Assembly (NCBI GenBank): GCA_002709235.1
Contig: PAQI01000019.1
Span: forward strand, 1 to 37,797
Direction of reading: 5' to 3'
Length of the DNA: 37,797 bases
DNA from: Hirschia sp.
GTDB lineage: Bacteria; Pseudomonadota; Alphaproteobacteria; Caulobacterales; Hyphomonadaceae
The translations under genes and the position numbers were made by a program. Each line of letters starts with the position of its first letter. The first letter of the stretch is position 1. The notes under the pieces are model-generated. The model did not search any database and was not told the DNA's origin. It saw nothing but the letters and a program-made list of their open reading frames with translations. Shown one piece after another: positions 30,788-37,797 of the stretch.

Positions 30788-30821
30788 AAAAAGGGGAAGC
30801 GGTTCGCCCGCTTCCCCTTTT
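30788..30821 (-). terminator. Terminator after rpmA
   Basis: A 13-bp stem, AAAAGGGGAAGCG (30789-30801) with CGCTTCCCCTTTT (30809-30821), has a 7-base loop. On the minus strand it ends in a T-rich stretch. It closes the rplU-rpmA transcript and separates it from the GNAT-obgE operon. Confidence 0.88.
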
Positions 30822-30873
30822 CAAGAAATATCTGCGGGCCAGTTCATGGCGGCCCGCCTGAATCTGGCGCGGC

Positions 30874-31149
30874 CTATTCGGCGGCTTCAGCCGGGGCTGC
30901 CGGGATGATGTTTACATATTGACGGCCGCCCGCACGAACACGGAAGGATACGTGGCCCTCTGTCTTTGCAAACAGTGTGTGGTCCTTGCCCATGCCGACA
31001 TTGTCGCCAGGGTAGTACTGGGTGCCGCGCTGACGAATGATGATGTTGCCGGGGATTACCAGCTCACCGCCATATTTCTTCACGCCAAGGCGCTTGGATT
31101 CTGAATCGCGACCGTTGCGGGATGAACCACCAGATTTTTTATGAGCCAT
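30874..31149 (-). CDS. rpmA: 50S ribosomal protein L27
   Basis: A 91-residue large-subunit protein near the peptidyl-transferase centre. It opens [20 protein letters not shown], with no cleavable N-terminal extension, and has [20 protein letters not shown] in the middle. The tail is slightly Ala- and Glu-rich. It follows rplU in the universal rplU-rpmA order. Confidence 0.98.
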   Translation of the reverse strand: MAHKKSGGSSRNGRDSESKRLGVKKYGGELVIPGNIIIRQRGTQYYPGDNVGMGKDHTLFAKTEGHVSFRVRAGGRQYVNIIPAAPAEAAE

Positions 31150-31215
31150 ATCAGCTCTCCCTTACATCTCATCTGTCCGCGAATGCGCCCAATCGGCAGC
31201 ATAGGGACATTTAAA

Positions 31216-31839
31216 TCAGCCCTGAAGCTCTTTGGCTTCGGACGTCAGTTGATCCTGTGGCACACGGCCCTTGAAAATATCTTCATCCAGCTTGGCAAAA
31301 TCAGCATCGGAAAGCGATGCCAACTGTGCGTAGGTGGTGAAACCGGCTTCAACCAGCTTGCCTGCTGCTACCTTGCCAATGCCTGTCAGCTTGGTCAGGT
31401 CGTCGGACCCGGCTTCAGCTGTTGGAGCAGGGGCTGCCTTGGGCGCAGCTTCTGTTTTTGGAGCAGCGACTTTTGGCGCTTCAGCCTTGGCAGGCTCGGC
31501 CTTCTTGGCTGCAGCCTTCTTTCCGCCCTTGGCAAGAATTTCAGTGATCTTGATCACTGTTTCATGCTGGCGGTGGCCCTTCTTGCGCCGATAGGTGTTA
31601 CGTTGGCGTTTTTTGAAGATGATGACCTTCGCGCCTTTGCGTTGTTCCACAACTTCAGCGACGACCTGAGCACCGGACACAGTAGGAGCGCCCATCTCGA
31701 TCTTGTCGCCATCGCCCATCATAAGGACGCTATCGAATACAAATTCAGAACCGGCGTCAGCTTCCAGCTTCTCTACGACCAGGACATCATCCTGAGCGAC
31801 CTTGTATTGTTTACCGCCGGTCTTGATTACCGCGAACAT
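31216..31839 (-). CDS. rplU: 50S ribosomal protein L21 with C-terminal HhH extension
   Basis: A 207-residue protein, twice the usual length of about 103. The N-terminal half is standard L21: [20 protein letters not shown] to [17 protein letters not shown] Lys/Ala/Pro linker (about 108-147) leads to a helix-hairpin-helix-like domain (about 150-200) with [20 protein letters not shown] and [12 protein letters not shown]. Such tails are known in alphaproteobacterial L21; their function is not settled. The ATG at 31839 has GAGGAA upstream. An open frame extends back to 32046, but it crosses the promoter and is not coding. Confidence 0.95.
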   Translation of the reverse strand: MFAVIKTGGKQYKVAQDDVLVVEKLEADAGSEFVFDSVLMMGDGDKIEMGAPTVSGAQVVAEVVEQRKGAKVIIFKKRQRNTYRRKKGHRQHETVIKITEILAKGGKKAAAKKAEPAKAEAPKVAAPKTEAAPKAAPAPTAEAGSDDLTKLTGIGKVAAGKLVEAGFTTYAQLASLSDADFAKLDEDIFKGRVPQDQLTSEAKELQG

Positions 31840-32148
31840 GATATTCCTCGACCTTGTTTGCCGAAGCGTGCTTGCCAATTGGCGCGAATGCTTCCAGAAA
31901 ATCCTAGCAGCCCGCCAAAGTGACTTCAGCGAGCGCGAAGCGCGCATATAGACGTCTCGCTGGCTGAAAGTCAAACAATTCCTGAAGAGAATCTGCAACG
32001 CGCGTTTTGTAAGTTGAAGACAGGTGGATTCCCGGTCAGTTCCCAACGCAGTTCAATGTGAAACCCACATGATATTTGGGTGATGGTAAATGACAGCATG
32101 CCAACCGGCGCTTGCTGCCGACTGCTGAGCGCTTATGGCCCGCAGATC
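31840..32148. other. Gene-free 309-base region (rplU promoter and leader)
   Basis: The only clear signal is the rplU promoter near 31946-31974 and its leader of about 100 bases. Its left half is the 5' leader, with several GCGC-rich patches. A weak hairpin, ACCCA/TGGGT around 32064-32081, lies past the end of the peptidoglycan-binding gene and could be a poor terminator. I see no further coding sequence. Confidence 0.6.
31946..31974 (-). promoter_or_regulatory. Sigma-70 promoter of rplU-rpmA
   Basis: On the minus strand, TTGACT (31969-31974) and CTATAT (31946-31951) are 17 bases apart, close to the sigma-70 consensus. Transcription should start near 31939, leaving a leader of about 100 bases before rplU. 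Confidence 0.8.
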
Positions 32149-33090
32149 CTAGTGTTCAACACCCAGCGATTCCAGCGTGGCAAGAGTCAAACCACCCGTG
32201 GGTAGGCCTTTCTTGCGTTGAAATGCATAGATTGCACGTTGGGTTTTCTTGCCCCATTTGCCGTCAATCGGGCCAGGGTCATAACCTTCTTTGCGAAGAG
32301 AGCGCTGGATGTTTCGGATTTTGCCAGCTGAAGTGTTTGTCTCACACAGGATCTGGCGCCACTCCATTGTCTCGTCGCTGACCTTGACGCGCTGTTCCAG
32401 TGTATCGAAGGTTGCAGGTACAGTTTCGACGACAGTGCGTTCAGGTGTAACCAGGCGACGCGTGGTACGAGTGTCGTATTTGGCCGGAATTTCGCGGCGC
32501 TCCACGGCGGCTTCCTTTACAAGTATTCTCTTGGTGATGGTCTCAAAGCGTGCCGGGACTATCTTTTCTTCGACTCTTTCAGGCTCGACCAGGACGGTTT
32601 TTTCCACGGTCTTGTATTGGGCTGGGATTTCCACGCGGCACATGATCTCACCAGTTGCGTCATCGACGCGCTCATAGGCACCGCGACCTGCTTTCCATTC
32701 CACACGGGCGGGGGAGGTCATGATTTTTTCCGTCACAGTGTCGTACCGTGCAGGAATGACGATTTGATCGACCTTTTCAGGGGAGACGAGGACCTTTTCC
32801 TGTATGGTCTCATATTGTGGCGGAATCGGCACATATTCGAATGAGGCTTCCTGGACGAGGACGGTTTCCTGAACGAGATCATATTCGGCTTCGATGGTGC
32901 GGGTGCGGGTGCTTTCAGGCTTGGTCTGCACACGCTGGATTGCGGTCTGGAATTGCGCCGGAACGAGGACCTTCGCGTAGCATTCACCTGGTTTGGCAGA
33001 GTCTGGTGGAAGGTCATTCTGAGCAAGAGCAGGCAAGGCGAGGCTAATTGTCAGAAGTGATATCCCAACGAGGGGAAGGCGGCGAGACAT
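32149..33090 (-). CDS. Secreted repeat protein with C-terminal peptidoglycan-binding domain
   Basis: A 313-residue envelope protein. The signal peptide (1 to about 23, cleaved after ALA) is followed by a short segment with Cys37 and then eight units of exactly 23 residues (43-246), rich in Val, Glu and Lys, each opening with a [IV]PAxY[DE]T-like phrase. A 20-residue insert containing another Cys separates units 4 and 5. The last part (about 254-313) is a PG_binding_1 domain: IQRSLRKEGYDPGPIDGKWG and AIYAFQRKKGL. I cannot name the repeat; the alternation suggests stacked beta strands. The ATG at 33090 follows AGGA; a longer start at 33117 would add nine residues before the signal peptide. The role is probably structural, at the cell wall. 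Confidence 0.82.
   Translation of the reverse strand: MSRRLPLVGISLLTISLALPALAQNDLPPDSAKPGECYAKVLVPAQFQTAIQRVQTKPESTRTRTIEAEYDLVQETVLVQEASFEYVPIPPQYETIQEKVLVSPEKVDQIVIPARYDTVTEKIMTSPARVEWKAGRGAYERVDDATGEIMCRVEIPAQYKTVEKTVLVEPERVEEKIVPARFETITKRILVKEAAVERREIPAKYDTRTTRRLVTPERTVVETVPATFDTLEQRVKVSDETMEWRQILCETNTSAGKIRNIQRSLRKEGYDPGPIDGKWGKKTQRAIYAFQRKKGLPTGGLTLATLESLGVEH
32353..32964 (-). repeat. Eight in-phase 23-residue repeats (4 + 4)
   Basis: Units start VPAQFQT, IEAEYDL, IPPQYET, IPARYDT, then after a 20-residue insert IPAQYKT, VPARFET, IPAKYDT and VPATFDT. Every unit is exactly 23 residues. Units 4 and 8 both end in xEW[KR], and a Cys-containing segment precedes unit 1 and unit 5 and follows unit 8. 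This suggests a four-repeat block that was duplicated. The repeats are divergent at DNA level. Confidence 0.85.
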
Positions 33091-33322
33091 GTAGTATTCC
33101 TGTCCTGGGGCGATCAATGTTCAATCGGTTTTGAAATTCGCAAACAAGACTAAGTAAAGATTGCAGATATTTCCATGCCATTCTTCTGGAGATTGAGTAT
33201 AGATCGCCGTCTGGTAGGTATATTAACGATGATTCGGTCTCACACTGTCATTGCTTCATTATATATTTGAAGGTGGTTTTCTATGTGATCGCCGAGACAG
33301 AGCGCAATTGAAAAAGCGGGCC

Positions 33323-33350
33323 TTGCCTCGCGCAAAGGCTTGCGCTATTC
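33323..33350 (+). promoter_or_regulatory. Probable promoter of tRNA-Ser
   Basis: TTGCCT (33323-33328) and CTATTC (33345-33350) are spaced by 16 bases and end 15 bases before the tRNA. The match to consensus is moderate; the position is what makes it plausible. Confidence 0.45.
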
Positions 33351-33365
33351 AGCGCGCTTCCAATT

Positions 33366-33455
33366 GGAGAGGTGCCGGAGTGGTCGAACGGGACGGTCTC
33401 GAAAACCGTTGAGCCTTCACGGGTTCCCAGGGTTCGAATCCCTGTCTCTCCGCCA
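33366..33455 (+). tRNA. tRNA-Ser (anticodon CGA)
   Basis: A class II tRNA. Acceptor GGAGAGG pairs with TCTCTCC; discriminator G and encoded CCA follow. The anticodon stem ACGGT/ACCGT holds the loop CTCGAAA, giving anticodon CGA, which reads UCG. A long variable arm of about 15 to 17 bases and the T arm CAGGG-TTCGAAT-CCCTG confirm serine type. All stems pair well. Confidence 0.96.
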
Positions 33456-33542
33456 TTGTCTACCGAAAACGGCGACCATGGCTGAAATCTATTGGTGAAG
33501 ACTCCGTGCAGGGCTTCTAAAATCTGATCAGGCAGAGGTCGA

Positions 33543-36500
33543 TCAAAAAAGACCTTCATCTATCCAGTCGGGCAAAGCGGTCAGGCCATGGTCGAGGTCT
33601 TCGGAGAACATGGGCTGCGTTGCCTCAGCCATGGCTGGAGCAGATACAATCTCTGCGCTTTGCACGATGATTGGGGGGGCAATGCTGTCGGTTTCGAGCA
33701 TGAACTTGTCGCCTATCATCGCCATCTGGTGCTCAGACATTGCGCCTGCAGTTTCTTCTGCACCATCGACCGCGATAAAGTCGAGCTTGTCGATACGCGC
33801 CCATTCGCCACCGTCAGTATAGCCGACAATTTCGATTACATCACCTCCTGACAGCTCCAACCCTTCCAGGGTGAAGACGGTGCGGTTGGCCTCTACGACC
33901 GGATAATCAACGGTGGTAAATTCGTTCAATAGAAACTGCGCAACCATTTCGCCATTGACGAAAACGTCGATGGGCGAGGATCCGTCATGTTCGTCATGCG
34001 CGGTGATTTGCAGGTCATAAATGCCGTCCGCCTGATCGAATGTGTAGGACAGCGTACCTTCGGTCACATCCATGTCAGGCGTGTAGAGCGTGACTAGTTC
34101 ACCCTCCGATGCAATCGCTTTCGTTTCGACCACATAGCCGGAGGTGATGATGTCCTCTGCTTCGATGGTGAAATCGGTCGGGGAGGGAGAGGTGTCGCCG
34201 ATCACAGAGAGTGTGACGGTTCCTGTCGTTCCGCCGTCATAGTTCGTCGCCCCGTAGGTCACCGTAAGGTCGACAGCTGCGAAGCTGTTGAGGTCGTCTT
34301 CAAACTGGGCGGGATCAATGGTGATCGTGCCATCGCCATTGTCCGTGAAGACGACGACCGCACCGTTGGACGCTTCGATTACGATATCGAATATGCCGAT
34401 CGTGCTGCCGAATGTCGTGTAAACTTGCCCGGCCAGATCGATCGTGATTGCGTCAGAGGCAGGGGTGAAATCACCGGCATCCAACGGCAGCGTCGCGGGA
34501 CGATGTCCATCCTGTTCGAAAACTGCGATCTGGCGCGATATGGACAAGACACCGCCAGCACCATCGACCACATCATATGTCAGCGTGATGAAGTTGACGG
34601 AGTCGGCGCCGGTCGGGTCTGCGGAATAGACGTAAGATATTCCGCCGTCGTCGCGCCATCCTGATGTCAGCGTGGCATTGTTGACGGTGATGCTTTCCAC
34701 TTGCAGGCTTTGCAAGCCATATCCTGGTGCGTCCGGCGTGGTGTCGGGATCGACCACGCCGACAAGAAGGTCCGCGGTGGTGAACTCGAACACGCCGTTC
34801 CACGCTACGGAGTCGTCTGTATCGCCGCCGCTTGGAGCGGTGTTCCAATAGATGGTCTGGCTGGCGGTGAAACTTGCAGTGGCTCCAATTTCGTCCTGAA
34901 TGTCGTAAGTGATCGCCACGAGGTCGAAAGCCGTGCCGCCCTGGAAGTCGCTGTAAACCGGGTCCGCGAACCGAGTATCGGGGAGCTGCACGGTCCAGCT
35001 ACCGTCGCCATTGTCAGTGATGACGGCGCCGTCCATTTGCGGCGTTCCGACGACTGAAAGCGCGTGGCCTTCAGCGTCCGTCTTGTTGGCCAGAACGTCC
35101 GCTTCCGTGATGACAAACGACTGGCCGAAATAAAGCGGCGAAGGCGTGACGATGGTGGACGGCCCGGCCGGCGCCTCGTTCGCGCCTTCATAGATCACGC
35201 TGATCACGCCGGAACTTGTCGCCTCGCCGTCGGAAACCATGAAGCCGATTTCCAGCGTGGCGGACTCGCCGATATAGAGATCGTCGAGGTAATATTCCCA
35301 ACGTTGTTGGATGAGATAATCCGGCGTGTCGCTCTCGAAGTGGAAGAGCGGATCGGTGCTGGAGCCGTCATCGAATGTGAATGACGTGGTTTCAAAGGTC
35401 AGATCGTCGCCGTCCGCATCGGTCACGTAATCGCGCAGGTCGATCGTGACCAGATCGTCCTCTCCAACGACGATGGTGGCGTCGGGTGTGATGACGGGAG
35501 GGGAGTTGATAACGATGATTGGTGCGGTGATCGTCAAATCCCGATTGACCTGAATCCCTCCATCGACGTCGTATACGAAATAGTAGAGCCATGCTCCTGG
35601 CTCAGTCGTATACCCGTCAGGAACGAGTACCGACCAGGTGCCATCTCCGTTGTCTGTTACATTTCGCAGTTCGGTAGGAAGTCCGAACGTTGAAAAATTG
35701 ATCGATAGTTCATCGCCATCTATGTCCGAAACACCCTCAAGCAATTGTTCAGAGGTCAAGATCAACTCAGAACCGGATTCACCTGAGATTCCCTGCGTTG
35801 GGTTTGCTGTCGGACTATCATTGGCACCCTCAACTGTAAAAGAGGCGATTGCAGAAGAGTGTCCGCCGTGTCCATCGGAGATCGTGTAGACGAAACTGTC
35901 GGTCAGTGTTTCTCCGGCTGCGATCGCCTGAATCATTGCAGCGTTGGTCGGGTCGTATTGGATGGTCCCATCGCTGTTCAATACGACAGAAGCGCCGTTC
36001 GCACTGAGTGAGTCCACAGAGATGACCGAAATAGCGTCATTGTCCTCATCAGTATCGTTCGATAAGAGATCTTCGACTGAGAACTTGCTGATGGAGTCTT
36101 CCCTGACAGGATGAATATCGCGCGGTGAGCCATCTGCATTGAAAATTCGGGCGTGAATGTCGACCCATTTTCCGGGGAGTATGCTGTTTTCCTCTGCTTC
36201 CCAGACCACGGCGATTCCACCATCCGGCAGGCTGGTGATCGACGACAGGTGATCATCATTTCGGAAGGGAAAGGCGTCGGCGCTGTATACATTGGCCTGG
36301 ATCTCATCCGATGTGGGAACGCCATCAGCATCAAATCGCCGGATCTGCAACGAGCTCGTCGTGTCCCACCAGGTCACCACAAAGCCGCCGTCAGGCGAGC
36401 TGGCGATGGTTGATTCCTCGCCGAACGCAGAGATGGTTTCAGACAGCTTGAATGAGTCAGTTACTGGTTCACCGGATGGATCAAAGATGCGCGCCTGAAC

Positions 36501-37797
36501 AGTGTAGTAGGTGCTGTCCACATCATTGAAAGCACCCCACCATGTGACGACGACATTTCCATTGCCCAATAGCGCCGCTTGCGGACGCGGTTCGTTGCTG
36601 ACTGAGCCTTGGCTTATCGTGAATTCGTCGGTCAATGCAGAGCCCGTCGTGCCATCAAACACGCGTCCCTTGATGGCGAGTCCGTCAAAGGGAGCGGAGA
36701 ACCAAGTCACAAGCAGTTTGTTGTCGCCAATGGAGATAATGTCAGGGTCGAATTGGTCCCCCTCCGGCAATTGGTTGACTTGAAATTCCCCGACTACTTC
36801 TTCGCCACCAATGTCGAAAACGCGCACCTTGACTGCTGAGCCGAAAGTATCTTCAAGCTTTGCGTCATAGCTTTCCCAGCTGAATGCAACGTTGCCGTTC
36901 GCAAGTTGGGTCGTGGAAGATGACCATCGCTGGTTTGCGGTGAAATAATTCACCATGAACTCGTCGCTGGTCGGGGACGCATTGCCATCAAAAAATCTGG
37001 CCATGACTGTATAGCCGTCACGGTCGCTATGGGACCAGGTGATGACAAAGCCTCCGTCATCGAGTGCGGTCACTTCTGGCAACTGGTCGTAGGAATTATT
37101 GTTTTCATTGACGCGTATGTCTTCGGTCTTCTTCTCCCCGTCAGCGCCGAATATTGCCGCTCTGATATCGAGATCGCCATCGTCATTGGACTTCCAGACC
37201 ACAACTAGGTCACCGTTCGCGAGCGTGGCGATTTCAGGGTCACTCTGGTTATCCTCTACGATCGAGTTGACCAGAATTTCGTTGGGGGCGACTGATTGCA
37301 GATTGAAGTCATCACTGGCAACTGGAGCATTGTTGGTTGCATTTTCTGCCAAACCTGCGACGCCTGTAAAATCCAGCCTGTCGATACGCGCCCATTCACC
37401 GCCGTCGGAGTAGCCGGTGACTTGGATCACATCGCCGGCGTGGAGCTCCTGGTCGGAGAGGGTGAGGGTGACGCGGTTGGCGTCGGTCACGACACCGCCG
37501 CTGGTGGTATTCTGATCCATGACCAGCGTGTCGAGCAACACGCCATTGACACGGATTTCGATGTGGCCCGCGCCATCGTTCTCATCATGGGCGACGAGCG
37601 TCAGGTCATACATCCCATCGGTCTGATCGAATGTGTAGGTGAGCACGCCTGACGGTGCTTCACCACCACCATTGTACAGGCCCACAACCGCATTGCCGGA
37701 GGCAACTGTGCGGCCAGTCTCTACGGTAAAGCCGGAGGTGATGATGTCTTCGGCTTCGATGGTGAAATCGGCTGGCACTTCTGAGACGGGCGGAGGT
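33543..37797 (-). CDS. Giant multidomain surface/secreted protein, C-terminal part (open at window end)
   Basis: About 1,417 residues are visible and the frame is open at the right edge, so the N terminus is missing. Numbering below is from the GTG-coded residue at 37778. A CBM6/35-like beta-sandwich module comes first (about 4-138; [12 protein letters not shown] to [10 protein letters not shown]). Seven repeats of about 55 residues follow (about 166-560), each with a GG[FI]VVTW-like strand and an ARIFD-like strand. Then come cadherin/VCBS-like and Ig-like domains (about 560-1195; [16 protein letters not shown]-type turns), a second CBM-like module (about 1200-1337), and a tail ending DWIDEGLF. 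There are no RTX nonapeptides. Such proteins are usually adhesins or biofilm-matrix proteins, often secreted by type I systems; the secretion route is not shown here. No neighbouring transporter is in the window. Confidence 0.8.
33772..34175 (-). repeat. CBM6/35-like module, C-terminal copy
   Basis: The second copy of the module at 37365-37769. Both begin [13 protein letters not shown], share Y-TFDQ-DG-YDL and AHDE-DG in the middle, and end [11 protein letters not shown]. The DNA is also similar: the stretches near 34139-34177 and 37733-37771 are almost identical. Separation is about 3.6 kb. Confidence 0.85.
36101..37283 (-). repeat. Seven propeller-like repeats in the giant protein
   Basis: Seven consecutive units of roughly 50 to 60 residues. 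Each has a strand such as [54 protein letters not shown] or GGIAVVWEA, followed by a strand such as RAAIFGADG or QARIFDPSG. The count of seven fits a closed seven-bladed beta-propeller; the fold itself is inferred. Confidence 0.72.
37365..37769 (-). repeat. CBM6/35-like module, N-terminal copy in window
   Basis: The first visible copy of the module. The preceding codons read PPPVSEV, a Pro-rich linker comparable to the Ser/Pro linker before the second copy, which suggests that more modules lie beyond the window end. Confidence 0.8.

Noticed and set aside
31840-32046. N-terminal extension of rplU by 69 residues
   Set aside because: It runs through the near-consensus promoter, and the standard L21 start MFAVIK is at 31839 with a good Shine-Dalgarno.
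32353-32964. CRISPR-like spacing of repeats
   Set aside because: The period is 69 bases, but the DNA of the units is divergent and they are in frame within a gene. These are protein repeats, not a CRISPR array.
33366-33455. tRNA-Ser as an integration site for a mobile element
   Set aside because: No integrase gene and no repeated tRNA 3' end is visible in the window; the flanking giant gene alone is not evidence of an island.
33281-33559. A 92-codon minus-strand frame crossing the tRNA-Ser gene
   Set aside because: It covers the tRNA and the end of the giant gene. The peptide GGETGIRTLGTREGSTVFETVPFDHSGTSP is a well-known artefact type from translating tRNA-Ser sequences.
33543-37797. RTX toxin or adhesin identity for the giant protein
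   Set aside because: No GGxGxDxUx nonapeptide is present anywhere in the visible part, so an RTX label is not supported.

Overview
The window comes from an alphaproteobacterium, most likely a stalked or budding marine type (Hyphomonadales/Maricaulales-like; the rank is an inference from gene content). The evidence is a ChpT phosphotransferase (found only in alphaproteobacteria that have the CtrA relay), the five-gene F1 operon atpHAGDC without F0 genes, ribosomal protein L21 with a C-terminal helix-hairpin-helix tail, and GANTC-type sites. Base composition is moderately GC-rich throughout, and I see no insertion sequence, integrase, CRISPR array or prophage. Most of the window is core chromosome.

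Layout, left to right. 1-3160 (minus strand): 5' end of clpB behind a good heat-shock (sigma-32-type) promoter, an acyltransferase-3 membrane protein, and an M23 lipoprotein peptidase. 3305-7227 (plus): ydbH-ynbE-ydbL, an envelope lipid-transport operon, divergent from the M23 gene. 7356-13711 (plus): chpT, a terminator, then a compact chemotaxis operon cheA-cheW-cheY-cheB-cheR with no receptor and no cheD. Its CheA carries two CheW-like domains and a partly degenerate receiver. 13734-18888 (plus): terminator, the F1 ATP synthase operon, terminator. 19005-19538 (plus): a small secreted protein of unknown function whose end overlaps a convergent gene.

19527-33090 is all minus strand. Read in the direction of transcription it contains: an envelope protein with eight 23-residue repeats and a peptidoglycan-binding domain; rplU-rpmA from a strong promoter, ending at a terminator; then a close-packed housekeeping run (GNAT acetyltransferase, obgE, proB, proA, nadD, rsfS, rlmH, envC, ctpA) ending at a terminator; then a YibQ-type divergent polysaccharide deacetylase, rppH, and an alpha/beta hydrolase that has lost its nucleophilic serine. 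A tRNA-Ser(CGA) gene lies at 33366-33455. The right edge is filled by the C-terminal 1,417 or so residues of a very large surface or secreted protein (minus strand, open at the window end), built from carbohydrate-binding-like modules, seven propeller-like repeats and cadherin/Ig-like domains.

How the parts fit: several genes serve cell-wall remodelling (M23 lipoprotein, EnvC, CtpA, the peptidoglycan-binding repeat protein, YibQ-type deacetylase) and the outer membrane (YdbH system). The chpT-che neighbourhood places a cell-cycle phosphotransfer protein beside a chemosensory kinase. The most unusual items are the 4+4 arrangement of 23-residue repeats, the seven-repeat giant protein, the Ser-to-Gly hydrolase, and the TTG-initiated atpH preceded by inverted repeats.
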